Shown here: positions 1 to 6,065 of the stretch, one piece after another
How the letters are laid out: each line of letters opens with the position of its first letter
Position numbering within the stretch: position 1 is the stretch's first letter
From: Haloferacaceae archaeon PL-Br10_E2g29
Lineage (GTDB): Archaea; Halobacteriota; Halobacteria; Halobacteriales; Haloferacaceae
NCBI GenBank assembly: GCA_001563965.1
Contig: LKMS01000035.1
Coordinates: forward strand, 1-11,065
Length of the DNA stretch: 11,065 nt
Direction: 5' to 3'
Position numbers and translations under genes: made by a program
The notes under the pieces: generated by a model
Database searches by the model: none
What the model was told of the DNA's origin: nothing
What the model saw: the letters and a program-made list of their open reading frames with translations, nothing else

Positions 1-657
1 GTCTTTCTCCGCGAGAACACCGAGGGCGTCTATTCGGGCCACGAGGACGATCTCTCGGATGATCTCTCGACACTGACGCGCGTGGTCACCACCTCGGCCT
101 CCGAAAAGCTCGCCGAGTTCGCCTGCGACTACGTCGAATCGAGCGACGACCACGACGGCTTTAGCGTCGTCCACAAGGCCAACGTGATGCGGAAAACCGA
201 CGGCCGGTTCCGCGACGGCGTCGTTGGCGTTGCCGACGACCGCGGCGTCGACACAGACGAGGTGCTGATGGACGCCTTTGCGACGCGGGTCTGTCTCGAC
301 CCCGAACAGTTCGACGTGATCGTCTGTCCGAACCTCGCGGGCGACGTGCTCTCTGATCTCGCGGCGGGCCTCGTCGGCGGTCTTGGACTCCTTCCGTCGG
401 CGAACATCGGCGACGACAACGCCCTGTTCGAGCCGGTTCACGGCACCGCCCCCGACATTGCGGGCCAGGGAATCGCCAACCCGACGGCGACGATTCTGTC
501 GGCCGCAATGCTGCTCGATCATCTCGGCTACGACGCGGAAGCCACCCGGATCGAAACGGCCGTCGAAGGCGTGCTGGCCGACGGCCCACGAACCGGCGAT
601 CTCGGTGGCGACGCGGACACCGAGACCGTGACGGCGGCCATCATCGACCGGCTCTGA
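1..657 (+). CDS. leuB: 3-isopropylmalate dehydrogenase, 5' partial (C-terminal 218 residues)
   Basis: The open frame enters from the left edge and ends at TGA 655-657, so the first 100 or so residues of a roughly 325-residue family are missing. LeuB oxidises and decarboxylates 3-isopropylmalate with NAD+ to 2-oxoisocaproate in cytoplasmic leucine synthesis. Counting from the window edge, I see the substrate-loop motif RENTEGVYSG (4-13, with the catalytic Tyr at 11), the conserved Lys in VHKANVMRKTDG (Lys59), the metal-binding aspartates in NLAGDVLSDLAAG (Asp115, Asp119), and the nucleotide-binding segment HGTAPDIAGQGIANP (148-162). These are family signatures of decarboxylating beta-hydroxyacid dehydrogenases. 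Isocitrate and homoisocitrate dehydrogenases share them, but the short C-terminus and compact spacing fit LeuB better. It is probably the last gene of a leucine operon: a T6 run follows 31 nt after the stop and the next gene has its own promoter-like element. Confidence 0.88.
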   Translation, partial: VFLRENTEGVYSGHEDDLSDDLSTLTRVVTTSASEKLAEFACDYVESSDDHDGFSVVHKANVMRKTDGRFRDGVVGVADDRGVDTDEVLMDAFATRVCLDPEQFDVIVCPNLAGDVLSDLAAGLVGGLGLLPSANIGDDNALFEPVHGTAPDIAGQGIANPTATILSAAMLLDHLGYDAEATRIETAVEGVLADGPRTGDLGGDADTETVTAAIIDRL

Positions 658-685
658 GCGGACTGGGTGTGACGACGCCGGCGGG

Positions 686-698
686 TGATTTTTTACGT
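686..698 (+). promoter_or_regulatory. T-tract and TATA-like element between leuB and the small gene
   Basis: A T6 run (689-694) followed by ACGTG lies 31 nt after the leuB stop and about 25 nt before the ATG at 716. The spacing suits an archaeal TATA element giving a transcript that starts at or near 716-720. A T-tract just after a stop codon is also what an archaeal terminator needs, so one element may serve both genes. This is inferred from position and composition only. Confidence 0.4.
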
Positions 699-715
699 GT
701 TCGCCGCGAACCTAT

Positions 716-883
716 ATGGTGGACGGAGTGGTGTCTATGGTCCAAATCAATCTCAGCACCCAGACGGTGAGCCGACTCGATCAGCTACGCGAGGATGACG
801 AAACCTACGATGAAATTGTCACCGAACTCATCAACATCTACGAGGTCGAAGAGTTAACCCTGTTCCGCGGCGGCGACCGATAG
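716..883 (+). CDS. Small ribbon-helix-helix-like protein (VapB/DUF7557-type), 55 aa
   Basis: This short frame of 55 codons ends at TAG 881-883. The core QINLSTQTVSRLDQLR followed by DDETYDEIVTELI has the pattern of small haloarchaeal ribbon-helix-helix proteins: a short strand, a helix beginning near the conserved Thr/Leu pair, then an acidic turn and a second helix. Such proteins bind DNA as dimers and include VapB-type antitoxins, but many are orphans of unknown role. Two starts are possible. ATG 716 sits where a leaderless transcript from the T-rich element at 689-697 would begin, and I used it. ATG 737 (48 aa) has a GGAG at 725-728 eight bases ahead and would put the first strand closer to the N-terminus. 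No toxin-like gene lies next to it: leuB is upstream and a convergent DUF5799-like gene is 32 bp downstream. The gene is likely real; its function is open. Confidence 0.68.
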   Translation: MVDGVVSMVQINLSTQTVSRLDQLREDDETYDEIVTELINIYEVEELTLFRGGDR

Positions 884-915
884 CCAGTTCGGCTTTCTCG
901 CGCTGGCTACCGTGG

Positions 916-1389
916 TCAGTCCGCTTCGAGAGACGCCGTTCGGGCCCGTTCGAACGAGCCGTTCGATTCGAGATGGTTCTGCAGGGCGTCGGCGTACGCC
1001 TGCGTGAGCTGTTCGGCCGCCGCCAGTTGTTCGGGGTCGATACCGTCATTCTTGCTGTTGTCACCGAGTCCGAGCGTTCGCTTGATCGACGCGAACAGGC
1101 CAGTGCCACCGGATTCCGTTCCGCCGGAGCCACCGCCACCCGGTGCGCCGCCCATCGACTGCATCTGCGAGCGAATTGTTTCGAGTTCGGGGAGAATCGA
1201 CTCGACCTTGTCGGTGTTGGCGACGATTCGTGCAGCCCCCGGATCGTCGGCGTTCTCGATTTCGAGCTCCGTTGCGGTCATAATGAGACCCCACTCTTGG
1301 CTGGAAAACGGCGAGGCTTGCACCCGATCGGTGAACTGTTGGTCGACGGCCATCCGGTCGCCGACGATCGAATCCGTCCAGTGGCTCAT
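916..1389 (-). CDS. Haloarchaeal DUF5799-like conserved protein, 157 aa
   Basis: The protein begins MSHWTDSIVGDRMAVDQ and continues with SSQEWGLIMTATELEIENAD and a helical stretch around DKVESILPELETIRSQMQSM. I recognise this as the haloarchaeal family annotated as DUF5799, which has no established function. It has no signal peptide or membrane segment, so it should be cytoplasmic. A glycine-rich linker (GGAPGGGGSGG, residues about 81-91) separates the conserved N-terminal domain from a C-terminal helical part (about 109-157). The frame extends upstream to 1485, but that extension runs through the TATA-like element at 1447-1459, and the family begins at this Met, so I placed the start at 1389. 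It is transcribed away from halocyanin and towards the small ribbon-helix-helix gene, with a 32-bp gap. Family assignment is from memory of the conserved N-terminal motif. Confidence 0.82.
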   Translation of the reverse strand: MSHWTDSIVGDRMAVDQQFTDRVQASPFSSQEWGLIMTATELEIENADDPGAARIVANTDKVESILPELETIRSQMQSMGGAPGGGGSGGTESGGTGLFASIKRTLGLGDNSKNDGIDPEQLAAAEQLTQAYADALQNHLESNGSFERARTASLEAD

Positions 1390-1446
1390 GGTTGGTTTTC
1401 GTTGGCCGACGGTTTCAGCGTACCGGACGTTGTGGGTGGATTCTGC

Positions 1447-1459
1447 CCAATTTTTACGG
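1447..1459 (-). promoter_or_regulatory. TATA-like element for the DUF5799-like gene
   Basis: On the minus strand this reads CCGTAAAAATTGG. It lies about 60-70 nt ahead of ATG 1389, predicting a transcript start near 1426 and a leader of about 35-40 nt. It is the main reason for rejecting the longer upstream reading of that gene. Confidence 0.4.
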
Positions 1460-1483
1460 TGAATTACCGGTCGAAATAGCGGC

Positions 1484-1491
1484 ACTAATAC
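1484..1491 (+). promoter_or_regulatory. TATA-like element for the halocyanin gene
   Basis: CTAATAC is centred about 27 nt before ATG 1514, which predicts a leaderless transcript. No Shine-Dalgarno sequence is visible ahead of the ATG. The DUF5799-like gene diverges from the same 124-bp gap. Confidence 0.45.
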
Positions 1492-1513
1492 GTTCTGAGC
1501 CAGTAGCTATCGT

Positions 1514-1960
1514 ATGAACCGTTCTCCCCGACGACGGGCCGTTCTCGGTGCACTTGGTGGAACGCTCACGGTCGCGCTTGCGGGCTGTCTCAGCGATGAC
1601 GGTGACATCGAGGAGGAAACCTACGGCGACTGGTTTGCCGGCGCAAACAACTTCGAGGGAACGAGCGACCAAACCGGTGAGGACACCGTGACGGTTGACG
1701 TCGGCGCCGACGAGGGGTTGGCATACGATCCCGCGGCCGTCCGTGTGACGGTCGGGACGACAATCATCTGGGAGTGGACCGGGCTCGGCGGCGGCCATGA
1801 CGTCGCCGAAGAAGACGGTGTGTTCGCGAGCGACACCTACGTTGATGAGGGCGAAACATTCGAGCACACCTTCGAAGAATCGGGCGTCTACCGCTATTTC
1901 TGTACGCCGCACCAAACCCAAGGAATGGTCGGCGCGGTCGAGGTTGTCGACGACGACTAA
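1514..1960 (+). CDS. Halocyanin-type blue copper lipoprotein, 148 aa
   Basis: This is a small type 1 copper protein that carries electrons on the outer face of the membrane, probably between a quinol-oxidising complex and a terminal oxidase. The N-terminus has a twin-arginine signal (RRRAVLGALGG, Arg6-8) and a lipobox LAGC with Cys25 as the likely lipid-modified residue, so export by Tat and membrane anchoring are expected. A short acidic linker follows. The cupredoxin domain covers about residues 57-146. The copper ligands are visible: His95 in GGGHDV, then Cys130, His133 and Met138 in CTPHQTQGM, the plastocyanin-like arrangement. A leaderless start fits the TATA-like element at 1484-1491. 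The stop TAA (1958-1960) overlaps the stop of the convergent menC, leaving no intergenic DNA. A partner is not named by the sequence, but the adjacent menaquinone genes fit a respiratory role. Confidence 0.93.
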   Translation: MNRSPRRRAVLGALGGTLTVALAGCLSDDGDIEEETYGDWFAGANNFEGTSDQTGEDTVTVDVGADEGLAYDPAAVRVTVGTTIIWEWTGLGGGHDVAEEDGVFASDTYVDEGETFEHTFEESGVYRYFCTPHQTQGMVGAVEVVDDD

Positions 1961-3105
1961 CGCTCGTCCAGTGTTTTACGCGTCTCGCGAATCGCTGCAA
2001 AGCCGTCGCCACAGAGTCCGCCACCGGCCGGAACGTGCGCCTCACCATTTTCGATCACGACCGGGTCGGCTGCGAGATCCGCCGCGAGTAGCGATCCGGT
2101 TGCGACTCCACAGGGCGAGATGTCGGGAATCGCGGCCGCAACGTGGACCGCGGCGGTTCGCGCGACAACCGCGTCGATCGTCGTCGTCACCACGGGGTCG
2201 ATTGCCGCGTCGATTGCGGCTTTTGCCGCCCGCGTTGCCTGCAGCGGCCCCCCGAGTGCCATCGGTTTGAGAACGACCACGTCGGCGGCGTCAGCATCGA
2301 TGACGTCGCCGATGGTGGACTGCGTGAGCGACTCGTCAACCGCGATGTTGACGCCGCGGCCGCGGAGTTGACGGTGTCCTGCGAGGTCATTGGCTGCAAG
2401 CGGTTGTTCGAGGTAGTCGAGACCGAGTTCGGTCGCCGCCTCGACCGCTCGCATCGCGGTCGGTCGATCCCACGCGCCGTTGGCGTCGGCACGGATCGCG
2501 ACATCGTCGTCGACAGCCTCGCGAACGGCCCGGAGTCGACGGACATCCGCGTCGAGGTCGCGCACGCCAACCTTGCATTTCAGACAGTCGTAGCCGGCGT
2601 CAACCGCGACCAGTGCCCGTTCTGCAGTCGTCTCAGGGTCGGCGTCGCCAACGGTGGCGTTCACCGAAACGCGTGCTGGCGCGCTGGCCGTGTCGTCCGC
2701 GAATACGGTTCGACGAAGCAGCGTCGCCAACGGCGTCCGGCTGTGTCGCCCACGAGCGTCGAGACGCGCGAGTTCGAGTGCGTGTGCTGCTGCAGGATGC
2801 GTGTCTGGAGCCGTTTTGGGTTCGGTTTCGGCTGTCGCGAAAGCGGCAAGCGCCCGCTCGCACTCGGTGTATGATTCCGTCCAGCCCGGAAGCGGCGTCG
2901 CTTCGCCGATGCCACTGATTCCGTCGTCGACTCGGCTATCTGTGTCGTCGGCGATTTCGTCGACTGTGTCGCTGCCGTCGATTTTGTGGCCTTCGACGCG
3001 TTCGTCGAGATCGAAACCGACCAGAAATCCGCGGCGCTCGGCAATCGGGCCACGGGCGGTTTCGAGCGGCGAACGAAGCGGGAGCGAAAACGGTTCAACC
3101 CACAT
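1957..3105 (-). CDS. menC: o-Succinylbenzoate synthase, 382 aa
   Basis: MenC dehydrates SHCHC to o-succinylbenzoate in menaquinone synthesis, in the cytoplasm. It is an enolase-superfamily enzyme, and all the expected active-site elements are in order: the KCK motif (Lys176, Lys178), metal ligands Asp207 (RADANGAW), Glu233 (YLEQPL) and Asp257 (VDES), and the second catalytic Lys280 (VVVLKP). The N-terminal capping domain starts MWVEPFSLPLRSPLETARG. Start 3105 was chosen because the ATG overlaps the menA stop as TAATG, pointing to coupled translation; the open frame extends to 3294 but that part lies inside menA and does not look like MenC. Residues about 35-63 are a Asp/Glu-rich insertion between the first strands of the capping domain and make the protein longer than I expect for the family. 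The stop overlaps that of halocyanin. Other N-acyl amino acid racemase-type enzymes share the fold, but menA next door supports MenC. Confidence 0.92.
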   Translation of the reverse strand: MWVEPFSLPLRSPLETARGPIAERRGFLVGFDLDERVEGHKIDGSDTVDEIADDTDSRVDDGISGIGEATPLPGWTESYTECERALAAFATAETEPKTAPDTHPAAAHALELARLDARGRHSRTPLATLLRRTVFADDTASAPARVSVNATVGDADPETTAERALVAVDAGYDCLKCKVGVRDLDADVRRLRAVREAVDDDVAIRADANGAWDRPTAMRAVEAATELGLDYLEQPLAANDLAGHRQLRGRGVNIAVDESLTQSTIGDVIDADAADVVVLKPMALGGPLQATRAAKAAIDAAIDPVVTTTIDAVVARTAAVHVAAAIPDISPCGVATGSLLAADLAADPVVIENGEAHVPAGGGLCGDGFAAIRETRKTLDER

Positions 3106-4040
3106 TACAACGCGAGCCCCACGGCAAACAGGAGCGCATACAGCGCCAGCAGTTTGCCGGTTCGTTCGAGTGCAGGGTTCAGATATTCCCCACGCGTTTC
3201 GCGCCAGATCGTCGCCGACAGGCGAATCGCCAGCGGCAGCGTCACCAGCGGGAGCAACACGGCGGGCGAAAACCCCGCGCCGAGCCAGAACCACAGCGGC
3301 ACCAGATACGCAAGCCCGTAGAGGCCGACGTACTGGAGCCGGCTGACACGATAGCCCAACCGAACCGCGAGCGTGCGCTTGCCGGTCGTCGCGTCCTCCT
3401 CGCGGTCGCGAATGTTGTTGACGACGAGGATGTTGGTCGAAATCGCGGCCACCGGCAGGCTGGCGACGAACGCCGTGAGCGTCACCGTTCCCGGCGGAAT
3501 CGTCGTTGCCAGCGGCGCGGCAAGCGTGGCTGCGGCTTGGACGTAGTACGTTCCCATGACGGCAATCACGCCGAAAAAGACGAAGACGAACAGGTCACCG
3601 AGGCCGTGGTAGCCCAGCGGGTAGGGCCCGCCGGTGTAGGCGATTCCCGAGGCCACAGAAAGCAGGCCGATAACGAGAATCGGCAGACCACCGATGTAGA
3701 CGAGCGCGCTCCCGACCAGAATGGCCGCCGCGAACGTGAGCCACATCCCCTGTTTCACTTGCTCGGGCTCGATGAGGCCAGCCTGTGTAACGCGCGTGAA
3801 CCCCTCGCGTGCGTCGGTGTCGGCACCCTGCACGGCGTCGTAGTAGTCGTTGGCGAGGTTGGTGCCGATCTGAATGAGTGCCGCGCCGACAAACGCCGCC
3901 ACCGCGGGCCACAGCGCGAACACGCCGTCTGCGACCGCGAGGCCGACACCGACGGCGACGGGTGCGGCCGCCGCCGGCAACGTCTGGGGACGGACGGCTT
4001 TCAGCCACGCCTGCCGTCGGGTGAGATCCGAACCGCTCAT
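3105..4040 (-). CDS. menA: 1,4-dihydroxy-2-naphthoate polyprenyltransferase, 311 aa
   Basis: MenA attaches the polyprenyl tail to 1,4-dihydroxy-2-naphthoate at the membrane, giving demethylmenaquinone. It is a UbiA-superfamily protein with about eight or nine hydrophobic segments. The two Asp-rich prenyl-diphosphate/Mg2+ sites are clear: NLANDYYDAVQGADTD (residues 61-76) and NNIRDREEDATTGKRTLAVR (208-227). The N-terminal WLKAVRPQTLPAA motif is typical of MenA rather than of other UbiA enzymes. ATG 4040 was chosen over an in-frame TTG at 4070, because the family begins close to this Met and a TATA-like element lies at about 4076-4083. A GGAGG on the minus strand (4055-4059) is 14 nt ahead, farther than usual. 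menC follows with a 1-nt overlap, so the two form an operon. The tail length cannot be read from the sequence; haloarchaea usually carry C40 menaquinone. Confidence 0.93.
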   Translation of the reverse strand: MSGSDLTRRQAWLKAVRPQTLPAAAAPVAVGVGLAVADGVFALWPAVAAFVGAALIQIGTNLANDYYDAVQGADTDAREGFTRVTQAGLIEPEQVKQGMWLTFAAAILVGSALVYIGGLPILVIGLLSVASGIAYTGGPYPLGYHGLGDLFVFVFFGVIAVMGTYYVQAAATLAAPLATTIPPGTVTLTAFVASLPVAAISTNILVVNNIRDREEDATTGKRTLAVRLGYRVSRLQYVGLYGLAYLVPLWFWLGAGFSPAVLLPLVTLPLAIRLSATIWRETRGEYLNPALERTGKLLALYALLFAVGLAL

Positions 4041-4228
4041 TGGCCGTACTGCGACCTCCGCGAGAGTCAATGTTGTTATTTTCTGGTGGGCGTCGTGAGC
4101 GAGTTCGGACTGTCAGTTCGCTGTGTTGCGCTCGCGGAAATCGGACTGAGCGCCCCGGACGTGTGTCGCCACCGCGGTCGGCTGGCAAACGGCGGGACTA
4201 TTTAATGATGCACAAAAAAAGAGGGCGT
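4041..4228. promoter_or_regulatory. Divergent promoter region between menA and the dehydratase gene
   Basis: This 188-bp gap has no convincing gene. On the minus strand GAAAATAAC (about 4075-4083) is a TATA-like element for menA with a predicted start near 4052. On the plus strand ACTATTTAATG (4198-4208) is a strong TATA-like element centred about 27 nt before ATG 4229. The octamer TCGGACTG occurs twice (4105-4112 and 4141-4148) and might be a regulator half-site, but this is weak. A run of seven A (4214-4220) lies in front of the dehydratase start. Confidence 0.5.
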
Positions 4229-5458
4229 ATGGTCAACTACGAGTCACTGCACGATCCGAACGCCGAGTACACGATGCGGAATCTCTCGGCCGAAACAATG
4301 GGTGTCACCGCCTCCCGCGGCGGCGACCGCGATGTCGAGATCACCGACGTGCAGACGACGATGATCGACGGCAACTTCCCATGGACGCTCGTGCGTGTCT
4401 ACACCGACAGCGGTGTCGTCGGCACCGGCGAGGCCTACTGGGGCGCGGGCGTTCCCGAACTCATCGAGCGGATGAAACCGTTCGTCGTCGGCGAGAATCC
4501 GCTCGACATCGACCGCCTGTACGAACACCTCATCCAGAAAATGTCTGGCGAGGGCAGCGTCGAGGGCGTGACCGTCACCGCCATTTCGGGCATCGAAATC
4601 GCGCTGCATGACCTGGCGGGCAAGATTCTCGGTGTGCCGGCCTACCAGCTTCTTGGTGGCAAGTACCGCGACAAGGTGCGCGTCTACTGTGACTGTCACA
4701 CCGCTGACGAGGCCGACCCCGAGGCCTGTGCGGACGAGGCAGAGCGCGTTGTCGAGCAACTCGGCTATGACGCGCTCAAATTCGATCTCGACGTGCCATC
4801 CGGCCTGGAAAAAGACCGGGCGAACCGACACCTGCGTCCCGGCGAAATCCGCCACAAAGTCGACATCGTCGAAGCGGTCACCGAGCGGGTCAAAGACCGC
4901 GCAGATGTCGCATTCGACTGCCATTGGACGTTTTCGGGCGGCAGCGCAAAACGTCTCGCGGCGGCGCTTGAGGAGTACGACGTGTGGTGGCTCGAAGACC
5001 CTGTTCCACCGGAGAACCTCGAAGTCCAAGAGGAGGTCACGAAATCGACGATTACGCCGATCACGGTCGGCGAAAACCGCTACCGCGTGACCGAAGAACG
5101 CCGACTGATCGAAAACGGCGCGGTCGACATTATTGCGCCCGACCTGCCGAAAGTGGGTGGAATGCGCGAGACCCGGAAAATCGCCGACGTCGCCAACCAG
5201 TACTACGTGCCGGTGGCGATGCACAACGTCTCCTCGCCCGTGGCGACGATGGCGAGCGCCCAGGTCGGTGCGGCCATTCCGAACTCGCTGGCAGTCGAGT
5301 ACCACAGCTACGAACTCGGCTGGTGGGCGGATCTCGTCGAGGAGACCGTTATCGAAGACGGCTACATCACGATTCCCGAGAAACCGGGGCTTGGTGTGAC
5401 GCTGGATATGGCTGTCGTCGAAGAGAAAATGGTTGACGGCGAGACGTTGTTTGACTGA
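4229..5458 (+). CDS. gad: Enolase-superfamily sugar-acid dehydratase, probably D-gluconate dehydratase, 409 aa
   Basis: This is a mandelate racemase/muconate lactonizing-type enzyme. As a sugar-acid dehydratase it would turn D-gluconate into 2-keto-3-deoxygluconate, the committing step of the haloarchaeal semi-phosphorylative Entner-Doudoroff pathway. The capping domain spans roughly residues 36-150. The barrel shows KFD (Lys184, Asp186), metal ligands Asp230 (FDCHW), Glu256 (WLEDPVPPENLEV) and Glu282 (VGENRYR), and a His-Asp pair formed by His332 (AMHNVSSP) and Asp305 (APDLPKVGG), as in acid-sugar dehydratases. The start MVNYESLHDPNAEY fits the TATA element at 4198-4208 as a leaderless or very short-leader transcript; GAGGG at 4221-4225 is too close to be a good ribosome site. 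Substrate choice (gluconate, galactonate, xylonate or another acid) is inferred from my memory of haloarchaeal homologues and is less sure than the family. No other sugar gene is next to it. Stem-loops follow the stop. Confidence 0.8.
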   Translation: MVNYESLHDPNAEYTMRNLSAETMGVTASRGGDRDVEITDVQTTMIDGNFPWTLVRVYTDSGVVGTGEAYWGAGVPELIERMKPFVVGENPLDIDRLYEHLIQKMSGEGSVEGVTVTAISGIEIALHDLAGKILGVPAYQLLGGKYRDKVRVYCDCHTADEADPEACADEAERVVEQLGYDALKFDLDVPSGLEKDRANRHLRPGEIRHKVDIVEAVTERVKDRADVAFDCHWTFSGGSAKRLAAALEEYDVWWLEDPVPPENLEVQEEVTKSTITPITVGENRYRVTEERRLIENGAVDIIAPDLPKVGGMRETRKIADVANQYYVPVAMHNVSSPVATMASAQVGAAIPNSLAVEYHSYELGWWADLVEETVIEDGYITIPEKPGLGVTLDMAVVEEKMVDGETLFD

Positions 5459-5586
5459 GCGAAGCGAAGTCAAGCCAACAAATCTGTTTGATTTGTGTTG
5501 TTCGACGAGGCTTATGCCTCGTCGAGCTCGACAGACGAACGGAGTGAGTCCGTCGGTATTCGACTGCGTGAATCTCCGATTCGCGT
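5449..5586. repeat. Five consecutive stem-loops after the dehydratase gene
   Basis: Reading along the plus strand: (1) 5449-5456 pairs with 5468-5475, spanning the TGA stop, with an 11-nt loop; (2) ACAAATC 5478-5484 pairs with GATTTGT 5490-5496; (3) TCGACGAGGC 5502-5511 pairs perfectly with GCCTCGTCGA 5516-5525 over a TTAT loop; (4) ACGGA 5539-5543 pairs with TCCGT 5549-5553; (5) 5566-5574 pairs with 5578-5586 over a TCC loop, nine pairs with two G-U. The T-rich stretch 5485-5502 could end transcription. The fifth stem ends about 50 nt before the stop of the convergent gene at 5635. The pairing is seen directly; whether it is a terminator, an mRNA-stability element or a small RNA is unknown. 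Confidence 0.6.
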
Positions 5587-5634
5587 TGTCCGTGTAATCA
5601 GTTGGTACTCACGAACAGTCCGTTTTATCAACTG

Positions 5635-5991
5635 TCACTCGTTGTCGACGGCGTCGGCCAGTTGTGAGTGAATTGTCGCGATTGCGTCGTCGCCAGTAGC
5701 GGTCGGGTCACCCACTCGCTGTTCGACTGACGCAACAAACGCCCTGTCGTCGATTCCGCGGAGATTCGTTCGAACCGTGTATACCGCGGCGCCGAGCGCG
5801 CCCGCCGCAACAAATGCGCCGCCGACGGCGTCCGGGCGGGTCCGGTACGAGCAGTTTGTGATCACGTTGACCGCCGCCGTCAACACGGCAACACACGTCT
5901 CGGCAATCGCCAACGGCACGCCGGCTGGTGTCACGCGTTCGGAGGCGGTTGCGGACAGCAACCTGTTGAGCGCCATCGATTCGTACGGCAT
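5635..5991 (-). CDS. Unrecognised small membrane protein with two helices, 118 aa
   Basis: I do not recognise this family. The protein starts MPYESMALNR, has two hydrophobic segments (about residues 23-45, rich in Ala/Val, and 55-73, AVGGAFVAAGALGAAVYTV), then a cytoplasm-type acidic tail from about residue 75 to 118. A short polar loop with Cys47 and Arg50/Arg52 links the helices. ATG 5991 fits the TATA-like TTTTATC at 6024-6030 on the minus strand, which predicts a start near 6000; ATG 5976 is a second option, and the frame upstream of 5991 would include the TATA element. It diverges from tetR across 98 bp that hold the candidate TetR operator, so it may belong to the same regulon. Codon use and acidity match the neighbours, supporting a real gene. 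It is too short to be a transporter by itself. Confidence 0.6.
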   Translation of the reverse strand: MPYESMALNRLLSATASERVTPAGVPLAIAETCVAVLTAAVNVITNCSYRTRPDAVGGAFVAAGALGAAVYTVRTNLRGIDDRAFVASVEQRVGDPTATGDDAIATIHSQLADAVDNE

Positions 5992-6020
5992 AGCGTTGAA
6001 CGCGATAGTCGGCCGCGCAG

Positions 6021-6030
6021 CAAGATAAAA
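6021..6030 (-). promoter_or_regulatory. TATA-like element for the two-helix membrane protein
   Basis: The minus strand reads TTTTATCTTG, centred about 36 nt ahead of ATG 5991, which predicts a transcript with a leader of some 5-10 nt. Assigned from composition and spacing only. Confidence 0.4.
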
Positions 6031-6065
6031 CGCCTGCGGTATCAGCGTCCAACACAAACCGTTAA

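Noticed and set aside
716..1389. Toxin-antitoxin pair made of the small ribbon-helix-helix gene and its neighbour
   Set aside because: The neighbour is convergent and belongs to a different conserved family with no PIN, RelE or other toxin motif. TA genes are normally co-directional.
1390..1485. Upstream extension of the DUF5799-like gene by 32 codons
   Set aside because: It runs through the likely TATA element at 1447-1459, and the conserved family begins at the Met encoded at 1389.
3106..3294. Upstream extension of menC by 63 codons
   Set aside because: It lies inside menA, is Arg/Ala-rich unlike the real proteins, and the TAATG junction at 3103-3107 gives a better start.
4040..4228. Upstream extension of the dehydratase by 63 codons
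   Set aside because: It contains Arg- and Cys-rich sequence without family similarity and includes the TATA element at 4198-4208.
1957..5458. menC and the dehydratase as a duplicated gene pair, since both are enolase-superfamily members
   Set aside because: Sequence motifs and spacing differ (KCK with a second Lys in MenC, KFD with a His-Asp pair in the dehydratase) and the genes are on opposite strands with separate roles. This is chance proximity, not a recent duplication.
4244..5473. Long open frame of about 409 codons on the minus strand opposite the dehydratase gene
   Set aside because: It is a mirror of the GC-rich coding strand. The plus strand carries a complete enolase-superfamily enzyme with catalytic residues and promoter, whereas the minus reading has no recognisable motif.
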